Shown piece by piece: positions 41,526 through 50,421 of a stretch of 64,000 nucleotides of DNA. The DNA comes from Kaistia soli DSM 19436. GTDB taxonomy: Bacteria > Pseudomonadota > Alphaproteobacteria > Rhizobiales > Kaistiaceae. How positions within the stretch are numbered: the stretch's first letter is position 1; every line of letters begins with the position of its first letter. Location of the stretch: positions 682,001-746,000 of the forward strand of contig NZ_FQUP01000001.1 of assembly GCF_900129325.1 (NCBI RefSeq). Reading direction: 5' to 3'. The position numbers and the translations under genes were made by a program. Under the pieces are notes generated by a model. The model had not been told where the DNA came from, did no database searches, and saw only the letters and a program-made list of their open reading frames with translations.

Positions 41526-42365
41526 ATGACCAATCTGCAAGGCACCGTCGCCGTCGTGACAGGCGGCGGCCGGGGCATCGGGCGCGAGATCGCGCTCCAT
41601 CAGTCGCGTGGCGGGGCGAAGGTGGCGGTTCTCGCGCGTACGACTCGCGAGATCGAGGAGACCGCCGGCCTGATCGGACAGGAAGGCGGCACGGCGATCG
41701 CCGTCGCAGTCGACCTCGTCGACACCGCAGCCGTCGAAAAGGCGCTGCAGAACGTCGTCGACGCACTCGGCGAGATCGACACGCTGGTCAACAACCACGG
41801 CTCCTTCCGCGCCTTCGGACCGATCTGGGAATGCGATCCGCAAATCTGGTGGGGCGATGTCGAGATCAATCTGCGCGGCACGTTCAACACATCGCGCGTC
41901 GCGGCACCCGCCATGCTGGCGCGCGGGCGCGGGCGGATCGTCAATCTCGTCGGCGGCGGCACCGGCACGAGCTTTCCGAATGGTTCCGGTTATGCCGCCA
42001 GCAAGGCGGCGATCATGCGCTTCACCGAGTGCCTCGACGACACGACAAAGGCCGGCGGCGTCCGCGCTTTCGCCGTCGATCCGGGCCTCGTGCGCACCGC
42101 GATGACGGAGTTGCAGCTGAATTCGGACGCGGGCAAAGCCCATCTGCCGAATATCCAGCAGCTGTTCGACGATGGCATCAACGTTCCGCCGAGCCGGGCG
42201 GCTGCCCTCATCGCCGACATCGCGGCGGGGCGGTTCGATGCACTGGCGGGGCGCATGCTGCGCGGCGTCGACGATCGCGATTCGCTTGAGCGCGACATGG
42301 AGGCCATCGCGGCCCAGGACGGCCGGGCGCTCCGCATCAGCAGTCTCGATCTCCAAAGCCTCTAG
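41526..42365 (+). CDS. SDR-family NAD(P)-dependent oxidoreductase
   Basis: The 279-residue classical SDR has the cofactor loop VVTGGGRGIGREIALH, NNHGSF in place of the NNAG motif, and catalytic YAASKAA with an upstream Ser/Gly stretch NGSGY. A GAGGAGA RBS precedes ATG 41526. It probably acts with the phosphotriesterase-like hydrolase on a sugar or sugar lactone. A strong hairpin at 42374-42410 ends the unit. Confidence 0.9.
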   Translation: MTNLQGTVAVVTGGGRGIGREIALHQSRGGAKVAVLARTTREIEETAGLIGQEGGTAIAVAVDLVDTAAVEKALQNVVDALGEIDTLVNNHGSFRAFGPIWECDPQIWWGDVEINLRGTFNTSRVAAPAMLARGRGRIVNLVGGGTGTSFPNGSGYAASKAAIMRFTECLDDTTKAGGVRAFAVDPGLVRTAMTELQLNSDAGKAHLPNIQQLFDDGINVPPSRAAALIADIAAGRFDALAGRMLRGVDDRDSLERDMEAIAAQDGRALRISSLDLQSL

Positions 42366-42373
42366 CGGGCGAT

Positions 42374-42410
42374 GCCTTTGCCGGCAGGGCGAGACCCTGC
42401 CGGCAAAGGC
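42374..42410. terminator. Bidirectional terminator hairpin between convergent genes
   Basis: GCCTTTGCCGGCAGGG (42374-42389) and CCCTGCCGGCAAAGGC (42395-42410) form a perfect 16-bp stem with a CGAGA loop. It lies between the SDR stop (42365) and the convergent aldo/keto reductase stop (42428). The U-tract is weak, but the stem is strong. Confidence 0.8.
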
Positions 42411-42427
42411 TCTTGCCTATCGCCGTG

Positions 42428-43357
42428 TTACGGCAGCACATATCCAGCGGCGCGGAACAGGCGATACCAATCCTCGCGGCTCAGTTCGATATCGGCACCG
42501 CGCGCCGATTCCGTGACCCGCTCGGCATTCGATGTTCCGAGTACGATCTGGATGCCGGCCGGATGGCGCGCGATCCAGGCAACGGCGATTGCGGCCGGTG
42601 TGACGTCATACCGGGTGGCCAGCTCGTCGAGGATGTCGTTGAGCTCGGCATAGTTCTCGCGGTCGCCGAGGAAAACGCCATTGAAGAACTGCTTCTGGAA
42701 CGGCGACCATGCCTGCAGCGTGATGCCGTTGATCCGGGCATAGTTGATCATCTCGTTGTCGCGATCGATCGACTGGTCGAGGCCGGCCATGTTGCTCGCG
42801 ACGCCGGAGGCGATGGTCGGCGCGTGGGTGATGCTGAGCTGGATCTGGTTAACGATGAGCGGCTGCGTCACCGCCGTCTTCAGCAGATCGACCTGACCGG
42901 GCGTGTGGTTCGAAACGCCGAAATGACGAACCTTGCCGGCGGCGTGGAGCGTGTCGAAAGCTGCTGCGACCTCTTCCGGCTCGACCAGCGCATCGGGACG
43001 GTGCAACAGCAGGATATCCAGATAGTCGGTGCGCAGCGCAGCGAGCGAGCCGTCGACCGTGCGCAGGATGTGCTCCTTCGAGAAATCGAAGAAGCCCTTG
43101 CGGATCCCGACCTTGCTCTGCAGGACAATGCTGGCGCGCTCCTCGCTCGAGAGCGTCACGGCGTTGCCGAAGCGGGTCTCGCAGCCATGCAGTTCCGGCC
43201 CGTAGACATCGGCGTGATCGAAAATATCGATGCCGGAATCACGTGCCGCCGCGTAGAGCGCGCGAATGGCGGCATCATCCAGCGCAGCAATACGCATGAG
43301 GCCAAGGATGACCCGTGAGGCCGAACGGCCGGTGCGTCCGAGCGCGACATTCTTCAT
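42428..43357 (-). CDS. Aldo/keto reductase
   Basis: The 309-residue NADPH-dependent aldo/keto reductase of the YdhF/oxidoreductase group has DIFDHADVYGPELHGCE (catalytic Asp and Tyr region), VLQSKVGI (Lys), DILLLHRPDALVEP (His), FGVSNHTPGQVDLL and late cofactor region IVLGTSNAERV. ATG 43357 has AAAGGA upstream and gives a normal N-terminus (MKNVALGRTGRSASRVILG). It follows the alpha/beta hydrolase gene by 82 bp and may belong to the same minus-strand transcript. Confidence 0.9.
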   Translation of the reverse strand: MKNVALGRTGRSASRVILGLMRIAALDDAAIRALYAAARDSGIDIFDHADVYGPELHGCETRFGNAVTLSSEERASIVLQSKVGIRKGFFDFSKEHILRTVDGSLAALRTDYLDILLLHRPDALVEPEEVAAAFDTLHAAGKVRHFGVSNHTPGQVDLLKTAVTQPLIVNQIQLSITHAPTIASGVASNMAGLDQSIDRDNEMINYARINGITLQAWSPFQKQFFNGVFLGDRENYAELNDILDELATRYDVTPAAIAVAWIARHPAGIQIVLGTSNAERVTESARGADIELSREDWYRLFRAAGYVLP

Positions 43358-43439
43358 GGGCGAGGTCCTTTTGAATCGATTTGATCGATCCTTGATGGCC
43401 GCTCTTGCTACCTGACGCAAGACACAATCGGCTGCCCGA

Positions 43440-44258
43440 TCAGCGGCTCTCGATCAAGGCCGCGAGGTGCCGCGCGGCTGCCGATCCGGCGATTCCGAGG
43501 TCTCGCACGCTGCTCATATGATTGCTGCCGACGAGATCGGCGCGCGAGACTGCGACCCGCTGACCGCGCAACTGGCTGGCGAAGCGATCCGCCTGCTGAT
43601 GGAAGGGCGCGGTCTCCTCGGCGCCGACGAGGATAGAGACCGCAGTCGACCGATCATGCGTGTGGGTCGCGGGCGAGAAGGCCGCGACCTCCGCGTCAGT
43701 GATGCCGATTTCCTCGCGGAGAAAGGATGATTGCAGCGGCTTCAACTCGTAGAGCCCGCCGAGGAGCAGCGCGCCGCGAATGGCGGACGGCGTTTCCATT
43801 TCGTTGAACAGGAAAGTCGAAAGATGCGCTCCGGCCGAGTGACCGCTGACTGTCACGCGATCCGGATTGCCGCCATGCTCCGCGATGTGATCGATCACCC
43901 AGCGCTTGGCGCGTCGGACCTGATCGACGATCGCCGCCATCCGGACGGCCGGCATCAGCGCATAGTCTACGACGACCGCAATGCCGCCGGCCCTTGTCAC
44001 CGTCTCAGCGACATAGGAATAGTCGCGCTTCGAGAACATGCGCCAGTAGCCGCCGTGGATGAAGACATGCACGGGGATATTGGCGCGCGCTCCGGCCGGA
44101 AAGAAGAGGTCGAGCGTTTCCGCCGGACCCGCGCCATAGGCGATGTCCGCCTCCATGCGAAGACCTGTGCGGGCAGCTTCACTGCGCGCCTTCATATCCG
44201 CGACGATGGCGTCGAAATCCCCTACATGATCGCGGATACGAAAGGGATCGGACGCCAT
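43440..44258 (-). CDS. Alpha/beta hydrolase (arylformamidase/esterase-like)
   Basis: The 272-residue hydrolase has the oxyanion motif HGGYW (residues 68-72) and nucleophile elbow GHSAG (Ser141), with a late His in LVGSNHMSS. The HGGYW form resembles kynurenine formamidase-like and carboxylesterase families. ATG 44258 lies 13 bp after the aldehyde dehydrogenase stop, so it is in that operon. Likely an ester or lactone hydrolase for the imported compound. Confidence 0.88.
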   Translation of the reverse strand: MASDPFRIRDHVGDFDAIVADMKARSEAARTGLRMEADIAYGAGPAETLDLFFPAGARANIPVHVFIHGGYWRMFSKRDYSYVAETVTRAGGIAVVVDYALMPAVRMAAIVDQVRRAKRWVIDHIAEHGGNPDRVTVSGHSAGAHLSTFLFNEMETPSAIRGALLLGGLYELKPLQSSFLREEIGITDAEVAAFSPATHTHDRSTAVSILVGAEETAPFHQQADRFASQLRGQRVAVSRADLVGSNHMSSVRDLGIAGSAAARHLAALIESR

Positions 44259-44271
44259 CGCTCCGCCACCG

Positions 44272-45762
44272 TCAGAAGTTTGCCGCAATGTATTTCGCCT
44301 CCATGAACTCGGCGATGCCGTGGTGCTGGCCGCCTTCCCGTCCAAGCCCGCTCTGCTTGACCCCGCCGAACGGGGCGGCCGGATCCGAGACGAGGCCACG
44401 ATTGAGCGCGATCATGCCGGCTTCGATGCGTGAGGCGACGCGCATGCCCCGCGCGAGATCACGTGTGAAGATATAGGCGGCGAGGCCGTATTCGGTGTCG
44501 TTCGCCCGTGCGATCACCTCGCTCTCGGTCTCGAAGCGCGACAGCGGCGCAACCGGCCCGAAAATCTCCTCATGCGCCATTTCCGCTTCCGCTGGCACAT
44601 CCGCCAAAACAGTCGGCGGATAGAAGAAGCCCTGCCCGGCCGGTGCCGCGCCGCCACAGATAAGCCGGGCGCCGCGCGCCGTCGCGTCCTTGACGAGGCG
44701 GTCGATCTTGTCCACGGCCTTCCTTGTGATCATCGGTCCGCATTCGGTCGCTTCCTCGACCCCGGTGCCGACCCGCAACGCCGCCATCCGGCGGCTGAGC
44801 CCCTCGACGAACGCGTCATAGATGCCCGACTGGACATAGATCCGGTTGGCCGCCGTGCAGGCCTCGCCGGCATTGCGCATCTTGGCGACCATCGCGCCAT
44901 CGAGGGCCACGTCGAGATCGGCATCATCGAAAACGAGGAAAGGCGCGTTGCCGCCGAGTTCCATCGAGCACGAGATGACATGCTTCGAAGCCTCGGCGAG
45001 CAAAGCACGGCCGACACCGGTTGAGCCTGTGAACGACAGCTTGCGAACCCGCGAATCCGCGAGGATGGCGGCCGTCAGCGGTCCCGGGCTCGTGGTGGTC
45101 AGCACGTTGACGACACCGGGCGGCACACCAGCCTCGGCGTAGAGCGCCGCCAGCGCATAGGCGGTCAGCGGCGTTTCGCTCGCCGGCTTCAGGATCACCG
45201 TGCAGCCGGCCGCAAGCGCCGGGGCAATCTTGCGGGTTGCCATCGCCGCCGGAAAGTTCCACGGCGTGATCAGGAAGCAGATCCCGATTGGCTGATAGTC
45301 GACGATGATGCGGTTGGTGCCGGCCGGGGCCATGCCGAACTCGCCGGTGATGCGGACCGCTTCCTCGGCGTTCCAGCGGAAGAATTCGGCCGCGTAGGCG
45401 ACCTCGCCGCGCGCATCGCGCAGCGCCTTGCCATTTTCAAGCGAGATCAGCTGGGCCAGCATTTCGGAGCGCTCGACCATGAGCTCGAAGCAGCGCCGGA
45501 GGATCTCCGAGCGCTTGCGCGGGGCCGTGTTGCGCCAGCCTTCGGCTGCCTTGCCAGCCGCTTCGACGGCCGCGGCGGCATCCTCGATCGTCGCATCGGG
45601 AACCAAAGCGAGCACAGCTTCGGTGGAGGGGTCCGTTACCTTGATCATGCGGCCGCTCGCCGAAGGGCGCCAGGCGCCGTCGATATAGAGCCCACGCGAA
45701 GCGGCCCGAAGATCGGGCGCGTTGCGATTCTGGGAAGGACTGGTCTGCTGAATGGCGGTCAT
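44272..45762 (-). CDS. NAD(P)-dependent aldehyde dehydrogenase (succinate-semialdehyde type)
   Basis: This 496-residue ALDH-family enzyme has PWNFPAAMATRKIAPALAAG with the cofactor Lys192 region LKPASETPLTA, the general base Glu268 in MELGGNAPF, and catalytic Cys302 in NAGEACTAANR. Best resemblance is to the succinate-semialdehyde/glutarate-semialdehyde branch (GabD-like), but semialdehydes of sugar routes are common substrates. It lies 20 bp after the Fe-alcohol dehydrogenase gene; together they would convert an alcohol to an acid. Confidence 0.92.
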   Translation of the reverse strand: MTAIQQTSPSQNRNAPDLRAASRGLYIDGAWRPSASGRMIKVTDPSTEAVLALVPDATIEDAAAAVEAAGKAAEGWRNTAPRKRSEILRRCFELMVERSEMLAQLISLENGKALRDARGEVAYAAEFFRWNAEEAVRITGEFGMAPAGTNRIIVDYQPIGICFLITPWNFPAAMATRKIAPALAAGCTVILKPASETPLTAYALAALYAEAGVPPGVVNVLTTTSPGPLTAAILADSRVRKLSFTGSTGVGRALLAEASKHVISCSMELGGNAPFLVFDDADLDVALDGAMVAKMRNAGEACTAANRIYVQSGIYDAFVEGLSRRMAALRVGTGVEEATECGPMITRKAVDKIDRLVKDATARGARLICGGAAPAGQGFFYPPTVLADVPAEAEMAHEEIFGPVAPLSRFETESEVIARANDTEYGLAAYIFTRDLARGMRVASRIEAGMIALNRGLVSDPAAPFGGVKQSGLGREGGQHHGIAEFMEAKYIAANF

Positions 45763-45782
45763 GGAGATCGTTCCTGAAGAGA

Positions 45783-47009
45783 CTATTGCGCGGCGGCGGC
45801 GAGGTCGCCGTCATAGGCGGCCTGGATGAGGGACCGCATTTCGGCGAGGTCCAGGCTCCGGGGGTTGTTCTTGATCAGGCGGCCGATGCCGAGCGCCTGT
45901 TCGGCCGTCCAGTCGAGCTTGTCGGCCGCGAGGCCGAGGCCGGCGAGCGTTGGCGTGATCCCGATCGCCGCGAACAGCCGGCTCACCTCGGCGATCGCCG
46001 CATCGGCGAGAACGGCGTCGTCCTGACCTTCGTCCCCGAGATGGAGGGCGCGCGCGATCGCGGCCATTTCCGGCATGGCGGCGGCGCGATTATAGGTCAT
46101 CACATAAGGCAGCATGGTCGCGACCCCGAGGCCGTGCGGGGTGTGCGTCAGGGCACCGGCCGGATATTGCACGGCATGGGCCGCCGCCGTTCCTGCTGTG
46201 CCGAAGGCACAGCCGGCGGCCAGCGCCCCCATCATGACATCAGCGCGGGCGGCCGCGTCGCTGCCATCGGCGACAGCGCGCTCGAGGCTGCGGCCCAAAA
46301 GCTCGATCGCCATCAGCGCGAAATGATCGGTGAGCGCGCTTTTCCCGATGAAGACGTGCTGCTGCGCCAATTCGTGATTAGCCGGGCGGCGCGCCGCGGT
46401 GAATGCCTCGATCGCATGGGTCAGCGCGTCGGCGCCGGCGATCGCCGTCAGACCACGGGGGCAGGTCATGGTCAGGTCAGGATCGCAGATCGCGACAGTG
46501 GCGATCAGGTAAGGACTGGAAATGCCGACCTTAAGCGTACGGTCGGGATCGGAGATCACTGCGACGGGTGTCACCTCGGAGCCGGTTCCGGCTGTTGTCG
46601 GCACGGCGATGATCGGCAGCACCGGCGCCGGGACTTTGAACTCCCCGTAATAGTCCTGGAGCGCGCCGCCATGCGACAGCAGCAAGGCCGCGCATTTCGC
46701 CATGTCGAGGCAACTGCCGCCGCCGATACCGATCACCATGTCGGGGTGGAATGCCCTCGCTTCCTCAGCGCAGATCGCGACCGTGTCGCGCGGCACATCG
46801 GGTAGAACGCGGTCATGCACCAGAACCGCGATGCCGGCAGCCTCGAATGCGGACAGCATTTCGCCGAACATGTCGGTGGCCGCCAGCCGGCTGTCGGTGC
46901 AGATCAGGGCTCGCTTCCCCAGCCTGGCCGCGACCGCGGGGAGCGCATGACGCTGGCCCGTACCGAACAGGATTTCGCGCGGAAGCCTCAAGGCGGCGAA
47001 AAGGCTCAA
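45783..47009 (-). CDS. Iron-containing alcohol dehydrogenase
   Basis: The 408-residue group III alcohol dehydrogenase has the NAD-binding loop MVIGIGGGSCLDMAKCAALL, PTTAGTGSEVT, and metal ligands Asp194/His198 in IAGADALTHAIEAF with further His in YPAGALTHTPHGLGVA. The start is TTG 47009 (MSLFAALRLPREILFG), overlapping the Ldh-family gene stop; GGA lies 8 nt upstream. It probably oxidises a polyol or reduces an aldehyde in the same pathway as the ALDH downstream. Confidence 0.9.
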   Translation of the reverse strand: MSLFAALRLPREILFGTGQRHALPAVAARLGKRALICTDSRLAATDMFGEMLSAFEAAGIAVLVHDRVLPDVPRDTVAICAEEARAFHPDMVIGIGGGSCLDMAKCAALLLSHGGALQDYYGEFKVPAPVLPIIAVPTTAGTGSEVTPVAVISDPDRTLKVGISSPYLIATVAICDPDLTMTCPRGLTAIAGADALTHAIEAFTAARRPANHELAQQHVFIGKSALTDHFALMAIELLGRSLERAVADGSDAAARADVMMGALAAGCAFGTAGTAAAHAVQYPAGALTHTPHGLGVATMLPYVMTYNRAAAMPEMAAIARALHLGDEGQDDAVLADAAIAEVSRLFAAIGITPTLAGLGLAADKLDWTAEQALGIGRLIKNNPRSLDLAEMRSLIQAAYDGDLAAAAQ

Positions 47010-48037
47010 AGTGATTGTCCTTCGAAAACGGATGATGAGGAAGACAGGGCGTTGAGTTCGTCCCAGAGGCTCGGCTCGATATCGAACCCGGTTGTCCGCG
47101 CCGCGGCACGCCGGCTGTCCGCGCCATCGCCGGGGACGGCGACCGGGCGCCCGGGTGTCGCCGGCGGCGATGCGCGAACGCTGTCGAGATAGTCGGAGAG
47201 CCGCTGCGCCAGTTCGGGCGCGGCTTTCGCGTTCATGACGAAGAAGACATCGCCTTTGTTGCAGAGCGCCTCGGCATCAAGCGTTCCGCGGATATCCGGG
47301 GCAAGGTCCGAGCCGGCGAGCGCGGCGATCAGAAGTTCGATCGCGATACCGAGGCCGTAGCCCTTGGCGTCTCCGAATGGCGCGATCGAGCCAAGCTTTG
47401 CGCGGACCGCATCCGTCGTCGGTTCTCCCTCGGCGTCGCGTGCCCAGCCTTCCGGCATCGGCCGCCCGATCGCCGCATAATGGTGAATCTTGCCCATTGA
47501 TACCGCGCTGGTCGCAAGGTCCAGCACCAGCGGGCGGTCTGCGGTCGGGACCGCGATGGCGATCGGATTGGTGCCGAGCATCGCATGCGTCCCGCCAAAG
47601 GGATGCACGAGCGCTTCGCTCGACGACATCACGAGGCCGATATGGCCCTGCTCCGCAATGTGCTCGACATAGTGAGCGAGCATGCCGAGATGATTGTTGT
47701 TGCGGATGGCCGCGACGGCGATGCCTGAGGTAGCGACCCGCTCCAAAATACGCTCGATCGCGGCCATCGCCACAACCGGGCCGAGCCCATTCTGCCCGTC
47801 GACCTCCCAGACGGCGCTGGCCCGCCAACACCCCTCGCCCTCGGTTCTCGGGTCGACGAGGCCGCGCTCTATGCGGGCTAGGATGCGCGGCAACCGCTGA
47901 AGGCCGTGCGACGGGTGGCCCTTCAGCTCCGCCTCAACCAGCAGCTCGGCCTGACATTCTGCATGTCGTGCCAGAGCGTTACGCTGAACGAGGAGCCGGG
48001 TGGCCAGAGCCATCGCCGTCTGTTCGGTGATCTTCAC
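47006..48037 (-). CDS. Ldh-family (malate/L-lactate dehydrogenase-like) oxidoreductase
   Basis: The 343-residue NAD(P)-dependent enzyme of the MDH2/YlbC/ComC family has GHPSHGLQRLPRILARIERG, AIRNNNHLGMLAHYVEHIAE with the catalytic His, GTNPIAIAVPTADRPLVLDL and FGDAKGYGLGIAIELL. Members oxidise 2-hydroxyacids or ureidoglycolate or sugar acids. The start is GTG 48037 with GAGG upstream. It leads the minus-strand operon 48037-43440 and faces a GntR regulator across a palindrome at 48056-48067. Confidence 0.9.
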   Translation of the reverse strand: MKITEQTAMALATRLLVQRNALARHAECQAELLVEAELKGHPSHGLQRLPRILARIERGLVDPRTEGEGCWRASAVWEVDGQNGLGPVVAMAAIERILERVATSGIAVAAIRNNNHLGMLAHYVEHIAEQGHIGLVMSSSEALVHPFGGTHAMLGTNPIAIAVPTADRPLVLDLATSAVSMGKIHHYAAIGRPMPEGWARDAEGEPTTDAVRAKLGSIAPFGDAKGYGLGIAIELLIAALAGSDLAPDIRGTLDAEALCNKGDVFFVMNAKAAPELAQRLSDYLDSVRASPPATPGRPVAVPGDGADSRRAAARTTGFDIEPSLWDELNALSSSSSVFEGQSL

Positions 48038-48055
48038 ATGCCGCCTCTATATCAA

Positions 48056-48067
48056 ATCCTATAGGAT
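48056..48067. promoter_or_regulatory. Putative GntR operator, perfect 12-bp palindrome
   Basis: ATCCTATAGGAT lies in the 96-bp gap between the divergent Ldh-family operon (start 48037) and the GntR gene (start 48134). The perfect dyad, AT-rich flanks and position suggest the binding site of that regulator, controlling both directions. Confidence 0.65.
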
Positions 48068-48133
48068 ATAGTATTGCAGTGGCCGGAACATCCTGCTAGG
48101 TCTCTCTCCTGTCAAGGGCAAAGACGGCACAAA

Positions 48134-48826
48134 ATGAATTCATCTCGGCTGACGGACACAACCACAGGCGGCACCCAGATCCCGCGCGCCAACAGCCTGG
48201 CTGGCGACGTCTATGAGGCGATCTTCAACCAGCTGATGTCGCTGAAGATCGCGCCCGGCGCCCGCATCACGGTCGACAGCCTGGTGAAGGAATTCAACGT
48301 CTCTCAGACGCCGATCCGCGAAGCGCTCGGCCGGCTGGAGGGCGAAGGCCTCGTCCTCAAGACGCATCTCGTCGGCTACCGCGCAGCCCCGCAGATCACC
48401 CGCCGCCGATTCGACGAGCTTTACGAGTTGCGCCTGCTGCTGGAGCCGGCTGCCGCCGCCAAGACCGCGAAGGCGATGGATGCTGAAAAGCTCGAGATCC
48501 TGCGCGAGGCCGCCGGCGTGATGGCGGGGCGCGAGGGCAAGGACGAGCGCGTCCACTATTCGACCTTTGCCCGGCAGGACGGCATCTTCCACGACCGGAT
48601 CATGGAATTCGCCGGAAACCAGCTCATCCGCGAGATGCTAAGCTTCCAGCACACGCACTTTCACATCTTCCGCCTGATGTTCCATTGGCGCGTCACGGAA
48701 GAAGCACTGCACGAGCACCAGGCGCTGCTCGATGCGTTCGCGCTCGGCGACTCCGATGCCGCGGCACATGCGATGCGCCTCCATATCGAACATTCGCGTG
48801 ACCGGCTGCTGCCGGCATTCGAGTGA
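48134..48826 (+). CDS. GntR-family regulator (FCD domain)
   Basis: The 230-residue protein has a winged HTH (PGARITVDSLVKEFNVSQTP, IREALGRLEGEGLV) and an all-helical FCD ligand domain with metal-site pattern (FHDRIMEFAGNQLI, HEHQALLDAFALGD, HIEHSRDRLLPAF). ATG 48134 was chosen; the frame is open upstream to 48074 but has no RBS there. It is followed directly by the sugar ABC ATPase and probably controls both that transporter and the divergent catabolic operon. Confidence 0.92.
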   Translation: MNSSRLTDTTTGGTQIPRANSLAGDVYEAIFNQLMSLKIAPGARITVDSLVKEFNVSQTPIREALGRLEGEGLVLKTHLVGYRAAPQITRRRFDELYELRLLLEPAAAAKTAKAMDAEKLEILREAAGVMAGREGKDERVHYSTFARQDGIFHDRIMEFAGNQLIREMLSFQHTHFHIFRLMFHWRVTEEALHEHQALLDAFALGDSDAAAHAMRLHIEHSRDRLLPAFE

Positions 48827-48864
48827 TACCGCCACCCTCGATCGCAACCGGACACGACCGCTCC

Positions 48865-50421
48865 ATGGAACGCCCGTTGCCTTTTCACGCCGAAATCCCG
48901 GCCAGGCCGCCCGTGCTGCGGGCGGAAGGGCTGTCCAAGCAGTATGGTCCGGTCACGGTCCTTTCCGATGTCACGCTCGATGTCCGTGCCGGCGAGATTC
49001 ACGCCATCATTGGCGAGAACGGCGCCGGCAAGTCGACCCTGATGCGCCTCATCTCTGGCTATGCGCATCCGAGCGACGGGAAGCTGTTCGTCGACGGGTC
49101 GTCGATGCGATTCTCGACGCCGCATCAGGCGCAGGATGCCGGCATCGTGCTCGTGCATCAGGAAATCCTGCTCGCCGAAGGCTTGACGGTCGCGGAGAAC
49201 CTTTTCCTCGGGCGCGAGCTAACTCGGGGCGGCCTTGTCGACGACCGAACCATGCGGCGGATCGCTGCCGACAAGCTAGCGGAACTCGGCTGCCATGTTT
49301 CGCCCAACGCGCTGGTGCGCGATGTCGCCCTCGCCGATCGCCAACTGATCCAGATCGCCCGGGCCCTGCTCGACGCGCACAAACTGGTGATCTTCGATGA
49401 GCCGACCGCCGTCCTGACGGGCGATGAAGTGGAGCGGCTGCTCGAGATCATCCTCCGCCTCAAGGCGCAGGATATCGGCGTCCTCTATATCAGCCACCGT
49501 CTCGACGAGGTGCAACGGCTGGCAGACAGGCTGACGGTGCTGCGCGACGGCAAGATGGTCGGGACCTTTCCCGGACGGACCCTCAGCCAGATGGACATGG
49601 CGGAGTTGATGGTCGGGCGCGAGCTCTCGGCGCTCTATCCGCCTCGCGGTGACATGGCCAGAGGCGCACCGATGCTGAGCGTCCGCAATGCCACGGTGCC
49701 GGGCTATGCCGAGGATATCTCGTTCACGGTGCACAAAGGCGAAGTGCTGGGCTTTGCCGGAATGATCGGCGCCGGCCGCACCGAACTCTTCGAAGGCATT
49801 GTCGGGCTAAGGCCCGCCCAGGCGGGCGTCGAGCTCAACGGCACGCCGATCCATATCCGCTCCCAGCGCGAGGCCATCGATGCCGGCATCGGCTACCTCA
49901 CCGAGGATCGCAAGGCCAAGGGCCTGCTGCTGAATGAGCGTCTGGCGCCGAATCTGACCCTCTCGGCGCTTCAGCGCTTCCATCCCGCGCTCGCGATGAA
50001 CAAGCGCCGCGAGACCGGCGCGCTCGATAGCGCGATCCAGAGCTACGACATCCGCGTCAAAAACCTGAAGGTCAACGCTGGTCAGCTTTCCGGCGGCAAT
50101 CAGCAGAAACTGCTGCTCGCCAAGATACTCCTGACCGATCCGTCGGTCGTGATCATCGACGAACCCACGCGCGGCATCGATATCGCCAACAAGGCGCAGA
50201 TCTACGCCTTCATCCGCCAGCTCGTCGGCGCGGGCAAAGCCTGCATCGTCATCTCGTCGGAGATGCAGGAACTTATCGGCATCTGCGACCGCATCCTGGT
50301 CATGCGCCAGGGCCGCATCAATGGCGAGGTCGCCGGCGAAGCCATGACCGAAAGCAATATCGCGCTGCTCGCCACCGCTGAAGCGGACGTCAGCCGCGCG
50401 GCCCTGGGAGGACATTCATGA
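48865..50421 (+). CDS. Sugar ABC transporter ATPase, two nucleotide-binding domains (RbsA/MglA type)
   Basis: The 518-residue duplicated ATPase has Walker A GENGAGKST, HQEILLAEGLTVAENLFLGR and Walker B LVIFDEPTAVLT in the first half. The second half has the degenerate GMIGAGRTEL loop, signature LSGGNQQKLLLAKIL and VVIIDEPTRGID. ATG 48865 is taken; an in-frame GTG at 48823 overlaps the GntR stop and could start a version 14 residues longer. It couples by ATGA to the permease at 50418. Confidence 0.92.
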   Translation: MERPLPFHAEIPARPPVLRAEGLSKQYGPVTVLSDVTLDVRAGEIHAIIGENGAGKSTLMRLISGYAHPSDGKLFVDGSSMRFSTPHQAQDAGIVLVHQEILLAEGLTVAENLFLGRELTRGGLVDDRTMRRIAADKLAELGCHVSPNALVRDVALADRQLIQIARALLDAHKLVIFDEPTAVLTGDEVERLLEIILRLKAQDIGVLYISHRLDEVQRLADRLTVLRDGKMVGTFPGRTLSQMDMAELMVGRELSALYPPRGDMARGAPMLSVRNATVPGYAEDISFTVHKGEVLGFAGMIGAGRTELFEGIVGLRPAQAGVELNGTPIHIRSQREAIDAGIGYLTEDRKAKGLLLNERLAPNLTLSALQRFHPALAMNKRRETGALDSAIQSYDIRVKNLKVNAGQLSGGNQQKLLLAKILLTDPSVVIIDEPTRGIDIANKAQIYAFIRQLVGAGKACIVISSEMQELIGICDRILVMRQGRINGEVAGEAMTESNIALLATAEADVSRAALGGHS

